64,000 nucleotides of DNA from an uncultured Thiohalocapsa sp. (GCF_913063425.1 NZ_CAJXYK010000018.1:35307-99306), one strand, 5' to 3'; counted from the first letter of the stretch, positions 1-11,149 are shown. Translations and numbers: made by a program. The notes: generated from the sequence alone by a model not told the origin.

Positions 1-3000
1 TGCGGCAGCGCTTCCCGGCCACCGCAAGCCTGCTGACGGCGCTGCGCGAGGTGCCCTGCGGCGAGCCGGACTGCGCCTGGTGCCGCGAGGCCCACGACCC
101 CGAGCTGAGCCTGAGGCGCTGGTTCGCTTTCGACGCCTTCCGTCCGCAGCCGGCCAGCGTGGACGGCGCGAGCCTGCAACAGGCGGTGGTGACGGACGGC
201 ATCGCCGGGCACCCGCTGCTCGCCATCCTGCCCACCGGTGGCGGCAAGTCGCTCTGCTTCCAGCTGCCGGCGCTGGTGCGCTATACGCGCCGCGGCACGC
301 TGACGGTGGTGATCTCGCCGCTTCAGGCGCTGATGAAGGATCAGGTGGACAACCTGGTCCGCAAGACCGGCGCCACCAACGCCGCGGCCCTGCACGGCCT
401 GCTGACCCCGCCCGAGCGCGGCGACGTGATGGAGCGGGTGCGCCTGGGCGACATCGCCATCCTGTACCTGTCGCCGGAGCAGCTGCGCAACCGCTCGGTG
501 GCGGACATGCTGGCGAGCCGGGAGATCGGCTGCTGGGTGTTCGACGAGGCGCACTGCCTGTCCAAGTGGGGCCACGACTTCCGCCCGGATTATCTCTACG
601 CCAGCCGCTTCATCCGCACCCTGGCGGAGCGCCAGCGGCTGCCCACCCCGCCGGTGGCCTGCTTCACGGCCACCGCCAAGCAGGACGTCACCCACGAGAT
701 CCTCGCGCACTTTCGCGACGAGCTGGGGCTGCAACTGGCCCTGTTCGAGGGCGGCGTCGAGCGGGACAACCTGGCCTTCGAGGTCCAGCTCGCCGGCAAG
801 CACGAGAAGGACGCCCGCATCCATGCCATCCTCACCGAGCACCTGGGCAAGCCGACAGCGCGAGCGGACGACCTGGGCGGCGCCGCCATCGTCTACGCGT
901 CCCGGCGCCGGCGCACCGAAGAGCTGGCGGAGCGGCTGCAACGCGAGGGCTGGGCGGTGGAGGCCTTCCACGCGGGCCTCGACGCACCGCAGAAGAAGCG
1001 CATCCAGGACGCCTTCGTCAGCGGCGAGCTGACGGTCATCTGCGCCACCAACGCCTTCGGCATGGGGGTGGACAAGGAGGACGTCCGCCTGGTCATCCAC
1101 GCCGACATCCCGGCCTCGCTGGAGAACTACATCCAGGAGGCCGGCCGCGCCGGGCGCGACCGCGAGCCGGCGCTCTGCGTGCTGCTGTACGACCAACAGG
1201 ACATCGAGGCCCAGTTCGGCATGGAGGCCATGTCGGAGCTCACCCAACGGGACATTGCCGAGATCCTGCGGGGGCTCAGGCGCGCCAGGCCGAACCGCGA
1301 CGGCGACGTGGTGGTCACCGCCGGCGAGCTGCTGCGCGACGAGGCGCTGCGCGTGGGCTTCGACCCCGAGGCGCGCGACGCCGACACCCGCGTGCGCATC
1401 GCCATCTCCTGGCTGGAGCGCGCCGGGCTGGTGCAGCGCGACGAGAACCGCACCGGCGTCTTCCAGGGCCGCCCCGCGGTCCCGGACCTGGCCACCGCGG
1501 AGCGGATGATCGCCGGGCTGCACCTGTCTGCGGCGCAGCGCACGCGCTGGCTCGCCATCCTGGAGGTGCTGCTGAACGCCGAGCCGGACGACAGCTTCAC
1601 CACGGACGAGCTGGCGCTGCTGCCCGCCTGCCGGGAAGAGCCCGGCGCCGACTGGGACCGCGGCCAGACGGCGGCGCAGCGGGTGCTGCGCACCCTGCAC
1701 GACATGGCCCGCGCCGGGCTGGTGGACGCGGGGCCGCAGCTCACGGCCTTCGTCCGCCATAAGGTCCGGGACAGCTCCCAGGCCATCCTCCAGCGCATCG
1801 TGTCGCTGGAGCGCGCCATGCTGGAGGCCCTGCGCGAGCAGCAACCGGACACGGACCCCGGGGACTGGCTGCACCTGTCCCTGCGCCGGCTGAACCAGCA
1901 TCTGCTGGACCAGGGCCAAGGCGACAGCAACCCCGAGACCCTGCGCGCCCTGCTCAAGGGCCTGTCCCTGGACGGGCGCGGCCTGGCCGGCGCCCGCGGC
2001 AGCCTGGACCTGCGCCAGCTCGACCGCGACCACTACCGCGTGCGCCTGCACCGGGACTGGCCGACCCTGACGCGCACCGCCGAGCGCCGCCGCGCCGTGG
2101 CGCAGCTGATCCTGAACACCCTGCTCGCCAGGCTGCCGGCGGACGCCCCGGCAGGCGCCGACCTGCTGCTGCGCTTCGGCACCGACGAGCTGACCCGCGC
2201 CATCGCGAACGACCTGGTGCTCGCCGGCGAGGTGCGCGACCCGCTCGCCGCCGTGGACCGCGGGCTCATGTTCCTGCACGAGCACGGCGCCATCATCCTG
2301 CACGGCGGGCTCGCGGTGTTCCGCTCCGCGATGACCGTGCGTGTGCTGCCGGAAGCCAAGGGCCGGCGCTACACCAAGGCCCAGTACCAGCCGCTGGCGC
2401 AGCACTACGGCGAGCGGGTGTTCCAGATCCACGTGATGGACCGCTACGCGCGGCTCGGCGCCGAGCAGATCCGCCAGGCGCTGGGCCTGGTGGCGGGCTA
2501 CTTCTCGCTGGGCAAGGAGGCCTTCGTGCGCCGCTTCTTCGGCGACCAGCGTGAGATGCTCACCCGCGCCACCACCGCGGAGTCCTTCGCGCGCATCGTC
2601 GATGCCCTGCGCAACCCGGCGCAGACCGAGATCGTCGCCGCACCCGAGGACCGCAACCGCCTGGTGCTGGCGGGCCCCGGCGCCGGCAAGACCCGGGTCA
2701 TCGTGCACCGATGCGCCTACCTGCTGCGGGCGCTGCGGGTGCCGGCGCACCGCATCCTGGTGCTCTGCTTCAACCGCGCGGCGGCGCTGGAGCTGCGCCG
2801 GCGGCTCACGGACCTGGTGGGCGACGACGCCCGGCGCGTCACGGTGCAGACCTACCACGGCTTCGCGATGCGGCTGACCGGTCACAGCTACGCAGAGGCC
2901 GCTGATCGGCCGTCCTGGCCGCCAGCGGCACGGCGCCCGACAACGCGGTTTCCGAGCGCCTCCATTTCCGGCGCCTTGGGGGCGCCGGAAATGCCGGGGC

Positions 3001-4847
3001 ATCCTGCCCCGGGCGAGCGCGCCGCCGACGGTGCCGACAATACCCCGGACTTCGAAGGGGTACTCACAGAGGCGGTGGAGCTGCTGGAGGGACGCACGGC
3101 GCTGCCGGGCCTCGCCTCCGACACGACCCGGGAGCGCCTGCTCGCCGGCTATCGGCACATCCTGGTGGACGAGTACCAGGACATCGATGCCCTGCAGTAC
3201 CGACTGGTGAGCGCCATCGCCGGCCGCACGCTGGACCGCGACCGCGATGACGCCCGCCTCACGCTGCTCGCGGTGGGCGACGACGACCAGAACATCTACG
3301 CCTTCCGCGGCGCCAGCGTGGAGTACATCCACAGATTCCGGCAGGACTACGACGCCGAGCTGCACTATCTGGTGGAGAACTACCGCAGCAGCGCGCACAT
3401 CGTCCAAGCCGCCAACGCGCTCATCGCCCACAACCGCGAGCGCATGAAGCTGGACCACCCCATCCGCATCGACCGCGGCCGGGCGCAGGCCCCCGCCGGC
3501 GGGCGCTGGGCCGCGCTGGACCGGCACGCCCGCGGCCGGGTGCTGGTGCTGCGGGTGCCTGACCCGGGCCGGCAGGCCGCGGCCATCGTCGCACGCATGC
3601 AGGCGCTGCACCGGCTCGGCGGCGGCAGCTGGCAGGACTTCGCCATCCTCGCCCGCCGGCACGAGGTGCTGGCGCCGGTGCGGGCGCTCTGCGAGCACGC
3701 CGGCATCCCGGTGCGCGTCAGCGCCGACCTGCCGGGCCTGCATCGCATCCGCGAGGTCCACGCCTTCCTGGCCGCCCTGAAGGCGCACGGGCAGGCACAC
3801 GGGCAGGCGCACGGGCAGGCGCACGGGCAGGCGCCGCTGACGCCGGCACAGCTGGAAGGGCTGCTGCCCGAACGACCGGGGCCCTGGCGCGACCTGCTCA
3901 CTGGGCTGATTGCCGATTGGCGTGCCGAGCTGGGCGGCGCTGCGGCGGCGACCAAGACCGATGCCGCAGACAGCGGGGCCGAAGCCGCCGATCCGGCGTC
4001 AACGGGCGAAGCCCCGGACGCTTGCGGCCCAGCCGTCCCCGCCGCCGACATCGCGGAGTTTTGCTGGGAGAGCCTCGCCGAGCAGCGCCGCGAGCGGCGC
4101 GGGCAGCAGCATGGGGGCGACGGCGTGCTGCTCAGCACCCTGCACGCCGCCAAGGGCCTGGAGTTTTCCCATGTACTGATCGCCGACGGTGGCTGGCATC
4201 GCGGCAGCAGCAGCGCACAGCTGGAAGACGAGCGCCGCACCTTCTACGTCGGCATGACCCGCGCCCGGGAGACCCTGACGCTGCTGGAGGTCGCAGGCTC
4301 CGGCCACCCCCATCTGCCGCTGCTGGACGCGACCGCCAGCGGGGCGTCCGAGCAACCGCAGCGCGCCGTTGGCGACTGGCTGCTGCGGGAAGCGCCGACC
4401 CTGGAGCCGCCGTCGCCCGAGGTCATCGCCCGCCGCTGCACCCAGCTCACCCCCGCCGACCTGGACCTGGGCTACGCCGGCCGCCAGCCGCCGGACGCCC
4501 CCATCCACCGCCACCTCGCCGCCCTGCACACAGGCGACGCACTCCATTGGCACGCCCTGGGGGTGCCGGCCTCCGGCGCGCCCCCCGCGAGCCATTCGAT
4601 GACAGCCAACGCAAGCCGGCCCGGCACCGGCCAGGTCCTGCTCACGACGTCCGCAGGCCACCCGGTCGCCCGCCTCTCCAAACGCGCCGCAAGCCGCTGG
4701 CTGCCCGACACCGACCGCATCGAGGCCATCCGCATCGTCGCCATGCTGCGCCGCGAGCGCAGCCAAACCGAGCCCCCATATGTCGCAACCCTGCGCTGCG
4801 ACGCCTGGGAGGTACCCCTGGTGGAGATTCGGTGGCAGGATGGGTGA
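1..4847 (+). CDS. RecQ-UvrD fusion DNA helicase (5' partial)
   Basis: Two helicase engines in one chain. The N-terminal half is a RecQ-type superfamily 2 helicase: Walker A PTGGGKS near residue 61 (counted from the GTG at 51), DEAH box near 165, and the motif VI string EAGRAGRDR near 365. The C-terminal half is a UvrD/PcrA-type superfamily 1 helicase: GPGAGKT near 875, VDEYQD near 1040, GDDDQNIYAFRG near 1075, TLHAAKGLEF near 1365 and GMTRARE near 1401. The frame is open to the left edge, so GTG 51 is probably not the true start. Expected role is DNA unwinding in repair or recombination. Odd points: an insertion near residues 950-1000 carries two DNA palindromes, and a 12-bp tandem repeat at 3783-3832 encodes AHGQ repeats. 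The family is clear; the biological role of the fusion is not established here. Confidence 0.9.
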   Translation, partial: RQRFPATASLLTALREVPCGEPDCAWCREAHDPELSLRRWFAFDAFRPQPASVDGASLQQAVVTDGIAGHPLLAILPTGGGKSLCFQLPALVRYTRRGTLTVVISPLQALMKDQVDNLVRKTGATNAAALHGLLTPPERGDVMERVRLGDIAILYLSPEQLRNRSVADMLASREIGCWVFDEAHCLSKWGHDFRPDYLYASRFIRTLAERQRLPTPPVACFTATAKQDVTHEILAHFRDELGLQLALFEGGVERDNLAFEVQLAGKHEKDARIHAILTEHLGKPTARADDLGGAAIVYASRRRRTEELAERLQREGWAVEAFHAGLDAPQKKRIQDAFVSGELTVICATNAFGMGVDKEDVRLVIHADIPASLENYIQEAGRAGRDREPALCVLLYDQQDIEAQFGMEAMSELTQRDIAEILRGLRRARPNRDGDVVVTAGELLRDEALRVGFDPEARDADTRVRIAISWLERAGLVQRDENRTGVFQGRPAVPDLATAERMIAGLHLSAAQRTRWLAILEVLLNAEPDDSFTTDELALLPACREEPGADWDRGQTAAQRVLRTLHDMARAGLVDAGPQLTAFVRHKVRDSSQAILQRIVSLERAMLEALREQQPDTDPGDWLHLSLRRLNQHLLDQGQGDSNPETLRALLKGLSLDGRGLAGARGSLDLRQLDRDHYRVRLHRDWPTLTRTAERRRAVAQLILNTLLARLPADAPAGADLLLRFGTDELTRAIANDLVLAGEVRDPLAAVDRGLMFLHEHGAIILHGGLAVFRSAMTVRVLPEAKGRRYTKAQYQPLAQHYGERVFQIHVMDRYARLGAEQIRQALGLVAGYFSLGKEAFVRRFFGDQREMLTRATTAESFARIVDALRNPAQTEIVAAPEDRNRLVLAGPGAGKTRVIVHRCAYLLRALRVPAHRILVLCFNRAAALELRRRLTDLVGDDARRVTVQTYHGFAMRLTGHSYAEAADRPSWPPAARRPTTRFPSASISGALGAPEMPGHPAPGERAADGADNTPDFEGVLTEAVELLEGRTALPGLASDTTRERLLAGYRHILVDEYQDIDALQYRLVSAIAGRTLDRDRDDARLTLLAVGDDDQNIYAFRGASVEYIHRFRQDYDAELHYLVENYRSSAHIVQAANALIAHNRERMKLDHPIRIDRGRAQAPAGGRWAALDRHARGRVLVLRVPDPGRQAAAIVARMQALHRLGGGSWQDFAILARRHEVLAPVRALCEHAGIPVRVSADLPGLHRIREVHAFLAALKAHGQAHGQAHGQAHGQAPLTPAQLEGLLPERPGPWRDLLTGLIADWRAELGGAAAATKTDAADSGAEAADPASTGEAPDACGPAVPAADIAEFCWESLAEQRRERRGQQHGGDGVLLSTLHAAKGLEFSHVLIADGGWHRGSSSAQLEDERRTFYVGMTRARETLTLLEVAGSGHPHLPLLDATASGASEQPQRAVGDWLLREAPTLEPPSPEVIARRCTQLTPADLDLGYAGRQPPDAPIHRHLAALHTGDALHWHALGVPASGAPPASHSMTANASRPGTGQVLLTTSAGHPVARLSKRAASRWLPDTDRIEAIRIVAMLRRERSQTEPPYVATLRCDAWEVPLVEIRWQDG
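2935..3015. repeat. Palindromic (REP-like) element inside the helicase gene
   Basis: A perfect 11-bp inverted repeat (TTTCCGGCGCC, 5-base loop, at 2965-2975/2981-2991) is followed by a second GC-rich palindrome at about 2993-3013. The 16 bases at 2935-2950 (GCCCGACAACGCGGTT) recur exactly at 11023-11038, and the right-hand palindrome resembles 33651-33680. The element falls between UvrD motifs Ia and II and keeps the frame open. It reads as a dispersed palindromic repeat that inserted in frame. Confidence 0.6.
3783..3832. repeat. 12-bp tandem repeat encoding AHGQ units
   Basis: Four near-perfect copies of GCGCACGGGCAG lie inside the UvrD half and encode (AHGQ)x4 between helicase motifs. Each unit is four codons, so copy-number change would not shift the frame. 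It is probably a flexible linker expansion by slippage. Confidence 0.75.
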
Positions 4848-4994
4848 CCAACCGGACGCAGGCCGCCTCCGACCCGTGCCCCCCCGGCGGTACGGAATCG
4901 GCAAGACAGCCTGCCGACACTGTGGCACGATAGCCGCAGCACCCTCAGGGTTGAGCCCCCCTTCCACCGAACCCCTCACGCCTTCCGGAGTATC

Positions 4995-5270
4995 ATGTTG
5001 CACCTTGAGAGCTGGGCTTGGGGCCTGGTCTTCCTACTGGCACTTGTTGTTTTTCTGCATGCTGCCTTCGAGCTGACGCGTAGACTCCTCGCGCGCTTTG
5101 CATTGCGGGTTTGCCAGATGCGAGAAGCCCGCGAAGGCGGCTTCATCTGCGAGCTCAAGCAGAGGCTGCACGGATTCGCGACCCGCTCGCTGTTGCCGCG
5201 CGTGCTGGTGTTGATAATCTCCTTCGCCGTCATGTCTTTCGTGATCATGGAGCATTCGGCAAAGCTCTGA
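4995..5270 (+). CDS. Small two-helix membrane protein, unknown
   Basis: 91 residues, not recognised. Hydrophobic segments at about residues 6-27 and 70-88 flank a basic, helical central part (ELTRRLLARFALR). This predicts a hairpin-type inner-membrane protein with a cytoplasmic middle. A GGAG stretch lies just before the ATG. It stands alone between the helicase and the P-loop ATPase, both on the same strand. No function can be given. The regular hydrophobic pattern and the absence of a better frame support it being a real gene. Confidence 0.5.
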   Translation: MLHLESWAWGLVFLLALVVFLHAAFELTRRLLARFALRVCQMREAREGGFICELKQRLHGFATRSLLPRVLVLIISFAVMSFVIMEHSAKL

Positions 5271-5409
5271 TCATGTCCTCGCCGCACTGCCGGTAACCGT
5301 CCGCGGCGCGCGCTCGCGTGACTGCCGCGGGCTGGACCGTGACGGGCGAGCTGACCCTCGTTTGCACCGCAGCCATGATCGGCCTGGACGTCGAACAGGT
5401 ATTCTTTCC

Positions 5410-6837
5410 ATGTCCATCACGATGTCGCAATTCCTGAAGTCGCATGGGCTTCAGCGCAATCCTTTCATCGAGGAGGAGGCGCAGAACGACAAGGTGTTCG
5501 AGGATCTCGTCAACGAGGCAGGCTACGCCTTCAACCATCAGGCGTGGGACAAGTTCTTCGGCGAGCCTCCGGGCCGCGGCACCTCGATGATCTTCGGCGT
5601 CAAGGGCAGCGGCAAGTCCGCCCTGCGTCTCGCGCTCGAGAAGAACATCGCACACTTCAATCGCGAGCATGCCGAGCGCATCCTGCTCATCAAATACGAC
5701 GACTTCAACAGCTTTCTGGATGCTTTCAAGCGCCGGGGCGATCAGGACCGCAAGCGCGAGACGGCGATTACGCTCAAGGAGTTCGGTCTCGCCCAGCATC
5801 TCGACGCCATTCTGGTCTGCGGTATGGAGGCGCTGCTGGCCGAGCTCGACGCCGGACACATCACCCTGGAGCAGCTGCAAACCCATCAGCGACATGACCT
5901 GATGCTGCTGATGGCCTTCTACCTCAGCGGGCCACCGGACCGGTACAACCGCATCATGGATGACCTCGGCGATCAACTCCTGCCGCGAAGCATGTTCGGG
6001 CGCATGGGACGTGGCGTCAAGGCCAATGTCGTCGGCCTGTTGACGCTCGGCATCGTCCCGCTGTTGCGCCAGTCCTTCTACGCGGGGGTCGCCCGCGCTG
6101 CCGCGCGGGAGATCGTGGTGCGACCACGCAATTCAAAAGATGTGAAGCGGGCGCTGCGCCGGGTTCCACTCGATTTTCTGCATGACCAGGACATCAAGCG
6201 CCGCGGCTGGCGCGATAACGAGGACGTTCGGCGTTTGTTCGTCACCAAGCTCATCGATGTCGCGCTGAGCCTCGGCTATCAGCAGATCGTGGTGGTGATG
6301 GACAAGATCGATGAGCCCTCGCTGATCAATGGCGACCGCGAGCGCATGGAGGCCTTCGTCTGGCCGCTGTGGAATAACCGCATCCTGCAGTTGCATCCGA
6401 ATCTGAGCTTCAAGATGCTGCTGCCGCGCCAGCTCTACGAAGTGGTGCGCAGGGCGGGCTCGGAGAAAGCGAACGAGGCCCGCTTCGACAAGCAGAAAAT
6501 CATCTATCCGTTTCGCTGGGGTGACAAACAGCTCTACGACATGATGTCGGATCGACTGCGCATCTGTCGGGCCGATCCGAGCCAGCCATACCCGCTGAAC
6601 AACCTGTTCGACGAGGCGATGCCGACGCGGGAGATACTCACGGCGCTTGATCGGCTGCGCCAGCCGCGCTTCGTGCTGAATTATCTGTACCGGCTGATCG
6701 CCGAGACCTGCGCCCAGACCGACCGGGCGGACGACAACCCGGTGCGCATCCCGCACGAGGTCTTCTACCAGATCACCGCGACCATCGGCGAGGACATCAA
6801 GCAGTACTACCAGACCCTCGGAGAGAGTCCGGAGTAG
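5410..6837 (+). CDS. P-loop ATPase (Sll1717-like), 475 aa
   Basis: STAND/KAP-like P-loop ATPase. It opens with an Orc/AAA-style sequence (LKSHGLQRNPFIEEEAQ). Walker A GVKGSGKS is near residues 63-70 and a Walker B-like strand IVVVMDKIDEPS near 293-304. The overall pattern matches the proteins annotated as P-loop ATPase, Sll1717 family, which have no settled function and are often found with defence or regulatory genes. I chose the ATG at 5410. An upstream TTG at 5362 is in frame but less likely, and ATG 5422 is an alternative. There is no membrane segment and no obvious nuclease partner. Base composition is slightly lower in GC than the flanking genes, which fits horizontal acquisition but does not prove it. 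Confidence 0.6.
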   Translation: MSITMSQFLKSHGLQRNPFIEEEAQNDKVFEDLVNEAGYAFNHQAWDKFFGEPPGRGTSMIFGVKGSGKSALRLALEKNIAHFNREHAERILLIKYDDFNSFLDAFKRRGDQDRKRETAITLKEFGLAQHLDAILVCGMEALLAELDAGHITLEQLQTHQRHDLMLLMAFYLSGPPDRYNRIMDDLGDQLLPRSMFGRMGRGVKANVVGLLTLGIVPLLRQSFYAGVARAAAREIVVRPRNSKDVKRALRRVPLDFLHDQDIKRRGWRDNEDVRRLFVTKLIDVALSLGYQQIVVVMDKIDEPSLINGDRERMEAFVWPLWNNRILQLHPNLSFKMLLPRQLYEVVRRAGSEKANEARFDKQKIIYPFRWGDKQLYDMMSDRLRICRADPSQPYPLNNLFDEAMPTREILTALDRLRQPRFVLNYLYRLIAETCAQTDRADDNPVRIPHEVFYQITATIGEDIKQYYQTLGESPE

Positions 6838-7147
6838 CCCGGCCTCCCGCCATCTCCACCCTCACCGCCACCACCCGCAACAGCGCCACCCGCCCGTGCG
6901 CCGCAGGCGTCCTGCCTGCGCGGACCTGCTTGCGAAAGCAGGCGCCGTGTGGATGCCCACCCACTGCAGCGCAGTACAGCACGCCCGCGCGCGCCAAACG
7001 CTCACCCGGAGCTGAGCGAACCGGTGCCGGTGGCGGCGCTGGCCGGCAAGGATGGCATACGGCGTCGAACATGCCAGAATGCCCGTTGATCCCGGACGGC
7101 GCGCAGCCGCCCTCAACGCCGTTGCTTGAGCCGAAGGCAGGATACGC
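6838..7147. other. Intergenic region upstream of leuA with two small hairpins
   Basis: No coding potential seen in 310 bases. It contains a perfect 7-bp stem closed by a GCGA (GNRA-type) tetraloop at 6925-6942 (CCTGCTT/AAGCAGG), preceded by a GCAGG-CGT-CCTGC hairpin at 6904-6916. These could be a palindromic repeat pair or leader structure for leuA. I saw no leucine-rich leader peptide and no T-box. Confidence 0.4.
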
Positions 7148-8698
<1,551 letters not shown>

Positions 8699-8745
8699 CC
8701 CGGCGTACGCGGTGCGGGAGCGGCGCCCGGCCGGTGCGCTATGAT

Positions 8746-8777
8746 CACCGCCATAAAAATGGGGACGGTATACTTAA
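8746..8777. repeat. Short AT-rich repeat remnant (possible transposase-associated REP)
   Basis: The stretch AAAATGGGGACGGTATACTT stands out in very GC-rich DNA between leuA and the glycosylase gene. I recall similar strings bordering REP-associated and other small transposase genes in proteobacteria, but only one copy is in this window. It may also lie close to the promoter of the downstream gene. Confidence 0.3.
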
Positions 8778-8816
8778 CCTGCCTGCTCGGTGAAGCTCCA
8801 GGCCCTTTGGCATACC

Positions 8817-9758
8817 ATGAACGAAGCCAGGCGAATTGCATACCTGAATGCCATGGGCATCGACGTCTGGCGGCTGCGGCGCACAGCGTCCGACCTGGTA
8901 TCGGCGACGCGCGAGGTGGCGACGGGCGCCGATGCAGCGCCGGCGCCAGGCCCAGCGCCGGAAGACCCCGTATCGGCGGCAAGCGCGCCCGCAACGACGC
9001 CGCCGGCAGCTGCACCCGAGACCACCGGGCCGGCAAGCCAGGCTGCGGCCACGGCACCGCAGACGGCACCACAGCCCGCCGGCGACGAGCCGCCGCCTTG
9101 GACGGACGCCGACCTCGCCGGCCTACCGAGCGATGACGACGGCGCCGCGCCGGCGCCGGAGGCTCCCCAGGACGATGCCGTCGCCGCCATGGACTGGCCG
9201 GAGTTGGAGGCGGCGGTGGCGGGCTGCCGTGCCTGCGGGCTCTGCGAGCGACGCACCAACACCGTCTTCGGCGTCGGTGATCGCAATGCAACGGTGATGT
9301 TCGTCGGCGAGGGGCCAGGCGCCGACGAAGACCGCAAGGGCGAGCCCTTCGTCGGTCGTGCCGGGCAGCTCCTGAACCGGATGCTTGCCGCCGCGGGCTT
9401 CAGGCGCGAGCAGGTCTACATCGCCAACGTCGTCAAGTGCCGGCCGCCGAACAACCGCGATCCGAGCCCGGATGAAGCCGCCGCCTGCCGGGCCTATCTG
9501 CAGCGGCAGATCGCGCTGGTGCAGCCGCGGCTCATCGTCTGTCTGGGGCGGGTGCCGTCCTGCAACCTGCTGGACACCACGGAGTCCCTCGGCCGGCTGC
9601 GTGGTCGGCTGCATCGATACGGGCCAACCGGGACCCCGCTGCTCGTGACCTACCACCCGTCCTATTACCTGCGCTCACCCGAGCAGAAGGCGAAGGGCTG
9701 GCAGGACCTTCAGCGGATGCTGGAGCTGCTGGATGCGGGCACCGCGCCTGCGCCGTGA
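8817..9758 (+). CDS. Uracil-DNA glycosylase, family 4 (Fe-S)
   Basis: Removes uracil from DNA at the start of base-excision repair. The catalytic half starts near residue 130: [10 protein letters not shown] supplies the first two cluster cysteines, GEGPGADED is the glycosylase motif 1, [11 protein letters not shown] and the following AAACRAYL supply the remaining cysteines of the 4Fe-4S site, and [11 protein letters not shown] is the DNA-binding motif 2. The first 120 residues are Ala/Pro-rich and of low complexity, as in many gammaproteobacterial members. Start chosen at ATG 8817 ([10 protein letters not shown]); a GTG at 8790 would add nine residues. Length 313 aa. Confidence 0.88.
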   Translation: MNEARRIAYLNAMGIDVWRLRRTASDLVSATREVATGADAAPAPGPAPEDPVSAASAPATTPPAAAPETTGPASQAAATAPQTAPQPAGDEPPPWTDADLAGLPSDDDGAAPAPEAPQDDAVAAMDWPELEAAVAGCRACGLCERRTNTVFGVGDRNATVMFVGEGPGADEDRKGEPFVGRAGQLLNRMLAAAGFRREQVYIANVVKCRPPNNRDPSPDEAAACRAYLQRQIALVQPRLIVCLGRVPSCNLLDTTESLGRLRGRLHRYGPTGTPLLVTYHPSYYLRSPEQKAKGWQDLQRMLELLDAGTAPAP

Positions 9759-9806
9759 TGGCGGGCGCGAACGCCGCGGCGGGGTCTGCCACCGAGGGCA
9801 AGTCAG

Positions 9807-10460
9807 ATGCTGAAAGTCATTGCTGTCATCATCGCCGCCGGCATCGTGCTCGCGGTGGCCGCGCTGTTGGTGTTCGTCTACGTCGTGCAGAACGTCGAGC
9901 AGCCGGATTACACGCTGGTGCGGCAGGACGGGGACTTCGAGCTGCGGGACTACCCAAAGCTCACCGTCGCCGAGGTACGCCGGCGCGGAGACCGCAAAGA
10001 GGCGCTCGGCGCAGGCTTTGGACCGCTCGCCCGTTACATCTTCGCCAAGGAGCGCAGCGGCGATAAGATCGCCATGACGGCACCGGTCATCCAACAGTCG
10101 GACGCAGCAACCCCGAGCGCGGCGTCCGCGGCCGGGGCCGGGGCCGGGGAATGGAGCGTCGGGTTCATCATGCCCAAAGACGCCGTCGCCGCCGGCCTGC
10201 CGGCGCCGGCCAATGCCGAGGTTCGGCTCACGGAGCTGCCGCCGCGGCGCGTGGCCGCCGTACGCTTCAGCGGACGCACCACCGACGCCCACACCGCCGC
10301 ACAGCGCAAGCGCCTGCTGGACTGGGTTGCTGCACAAGGCCTCGGCGCAGGCTCGGAGCCCATTTACGCCTACTACAATGATCCGCTGACACCCGGCCCG
10401 CTGCGGCGTAACGAGATCCTGCTGGTGGTGACCGACCATCAGCCCGACACGGCTGAGTAA
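9807..10460 (+). CDS. SOUL family heme-binding protein
   Basis: 217 residues with an N-terminal transmembrane or signal-anchor helix (residues 3-28) followed by a SOUL/HBP domain beginning at VEQPDYTLVRQDGDFELRDY, a typical opening of the family. Later landmarks are KIAMTAPVIQ and NDPLTPGPLRRNEIL. Members bind heme or tetrapyrroles; the exact role in bacteria is unknown. The likely location is the periplasmic face of the inner membrane. It follows the glycosylase gene by about 50 bases on the same strand, so cotranscription is possible. Confidence 0.85.
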   Translation: MLKVIAVIIAAGIVLAVAALLVFVYVVQNVEQPDYTLVRQDGDFELRDYPKLTVAEVRRRGDRKEALGAGFGPLARYIFAKERSGDKIAMTAPVIQQSDAATPSAASAAGAGAGEWSVGFIMPKDAVAAGLPAPANAEVRLTELPPRRVAAVRFSGRTTDAHTAAQRKRLLDWVAAQGLGAGSEPIYAYYNDPLTPGPLRRNEILLVVTDHQPDTAE

Positions 10461-10525
10461 ACGAACGGCCTCACGGCGGCCAAGCCGCACCGGCGCGTCA
10501 TGGAGCCATACCGGAAGCGAACGAC

Positions 10526-10978
10526 ATGCCCGAGGTCACGAGCCAAAGCCACCCGATTGACGAAACCCACCTGGAATTGGTGCAGGGGGTCATCAACCGA
10601 CTCGCCGGCAACTCCTTTGTGCTGAAGGGATGGTCGGTGACCCTGGTCGCCGCGGTGCTCGCGCTGAATGTCAAGGAGGCCCATGTCCTGATGGTGGCCA
10701 TCGGCCTGTTGCCGGCGCTGACCTTTTGGGGCCTCGATGGTTATTTCCTTGCGCAGGAGCGGCTGTTCCGCGACCTGTACAACGCACTCATCGACCCGGA
10801 TGTGCCACGCGAGGCGCGTCCGGCGCGCTTCTCCATGCGCACGGAGGCATTGACGTTCGGGCATTGGGCACGGGCAACCCTTTGGGGCACGCTCCTCACG
10901 TTCCACGGTCCGGTCGTCGCCGTCATTCTGGCCGTGCTGCTGTACATGGGCATTGCCGGTGCGGCACTAACGCCCTGA
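10526..10978 (+). CDS. Small membrane protein, unknown (150 aa)
   Basis: Not recognised with certainty. A polar N-terminus (about 30 residues) leads into two close hydrophobic helices (about 36-50 and 55-75), a charged middle (AQERLFRDLYNALIDPDVP), and a last hydrophobic helix near residues 125-145. The arrangement is reminiscent of small SLATT-like or other multi-helix proteins found as partners of signalling genes, but no sequence motif confirms this. A GC-rich terminator-like hairpin follows the gene. Confidence 0.6.
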   Translation: MPEVTSQSHPIDETHLELVQGVINRLAGNSFVLKGWSVTLVAAVLALNVKEAHVLMVAIGLLPALTFWGLDGYFLAQERLFRDLYNALIDPDVPREARPARFSMRTEALTFGHWARATLWGTLLTFHGPVVAVILAVLLYMGIAGAALTP

Positions 10979-11022
10979 AGAGACGCCGACTGCTCGGGCA
11001 TCCTGCTCAAGAATCGAACGGA

Positions 11023-11055
11023 GCCCGACAACGCGGTTGTCCGGGCTTCTTCATG
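11023..11055 (+). terminator. Probable rho-independent terminator / palindromic repeat
   Basis: GCCCGACAAC, loop GCG, then GTTGTCCGGGC form a stem of about 10 bp with one bulge, followed by a T-rich run (TTCTTCATGTT). It lies 45 bases after the 150-aa gene and before a convergent gene. The left arm (16 bases from 11023) is identical to 2935-2950 inside the helicase gene, so this terminator is probably also a copy of a dispersed repeat. Confidence 0.5.
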
Positions 11056-11149
11056 TTAAGCACCTCAGGCTGCCGAACACGGCGGAGCGTCCTGCCCCGC
11101 CCGGGACATACCGACGACCTCGGCGTTTCCCTGGCCATGGCGCTGGACC

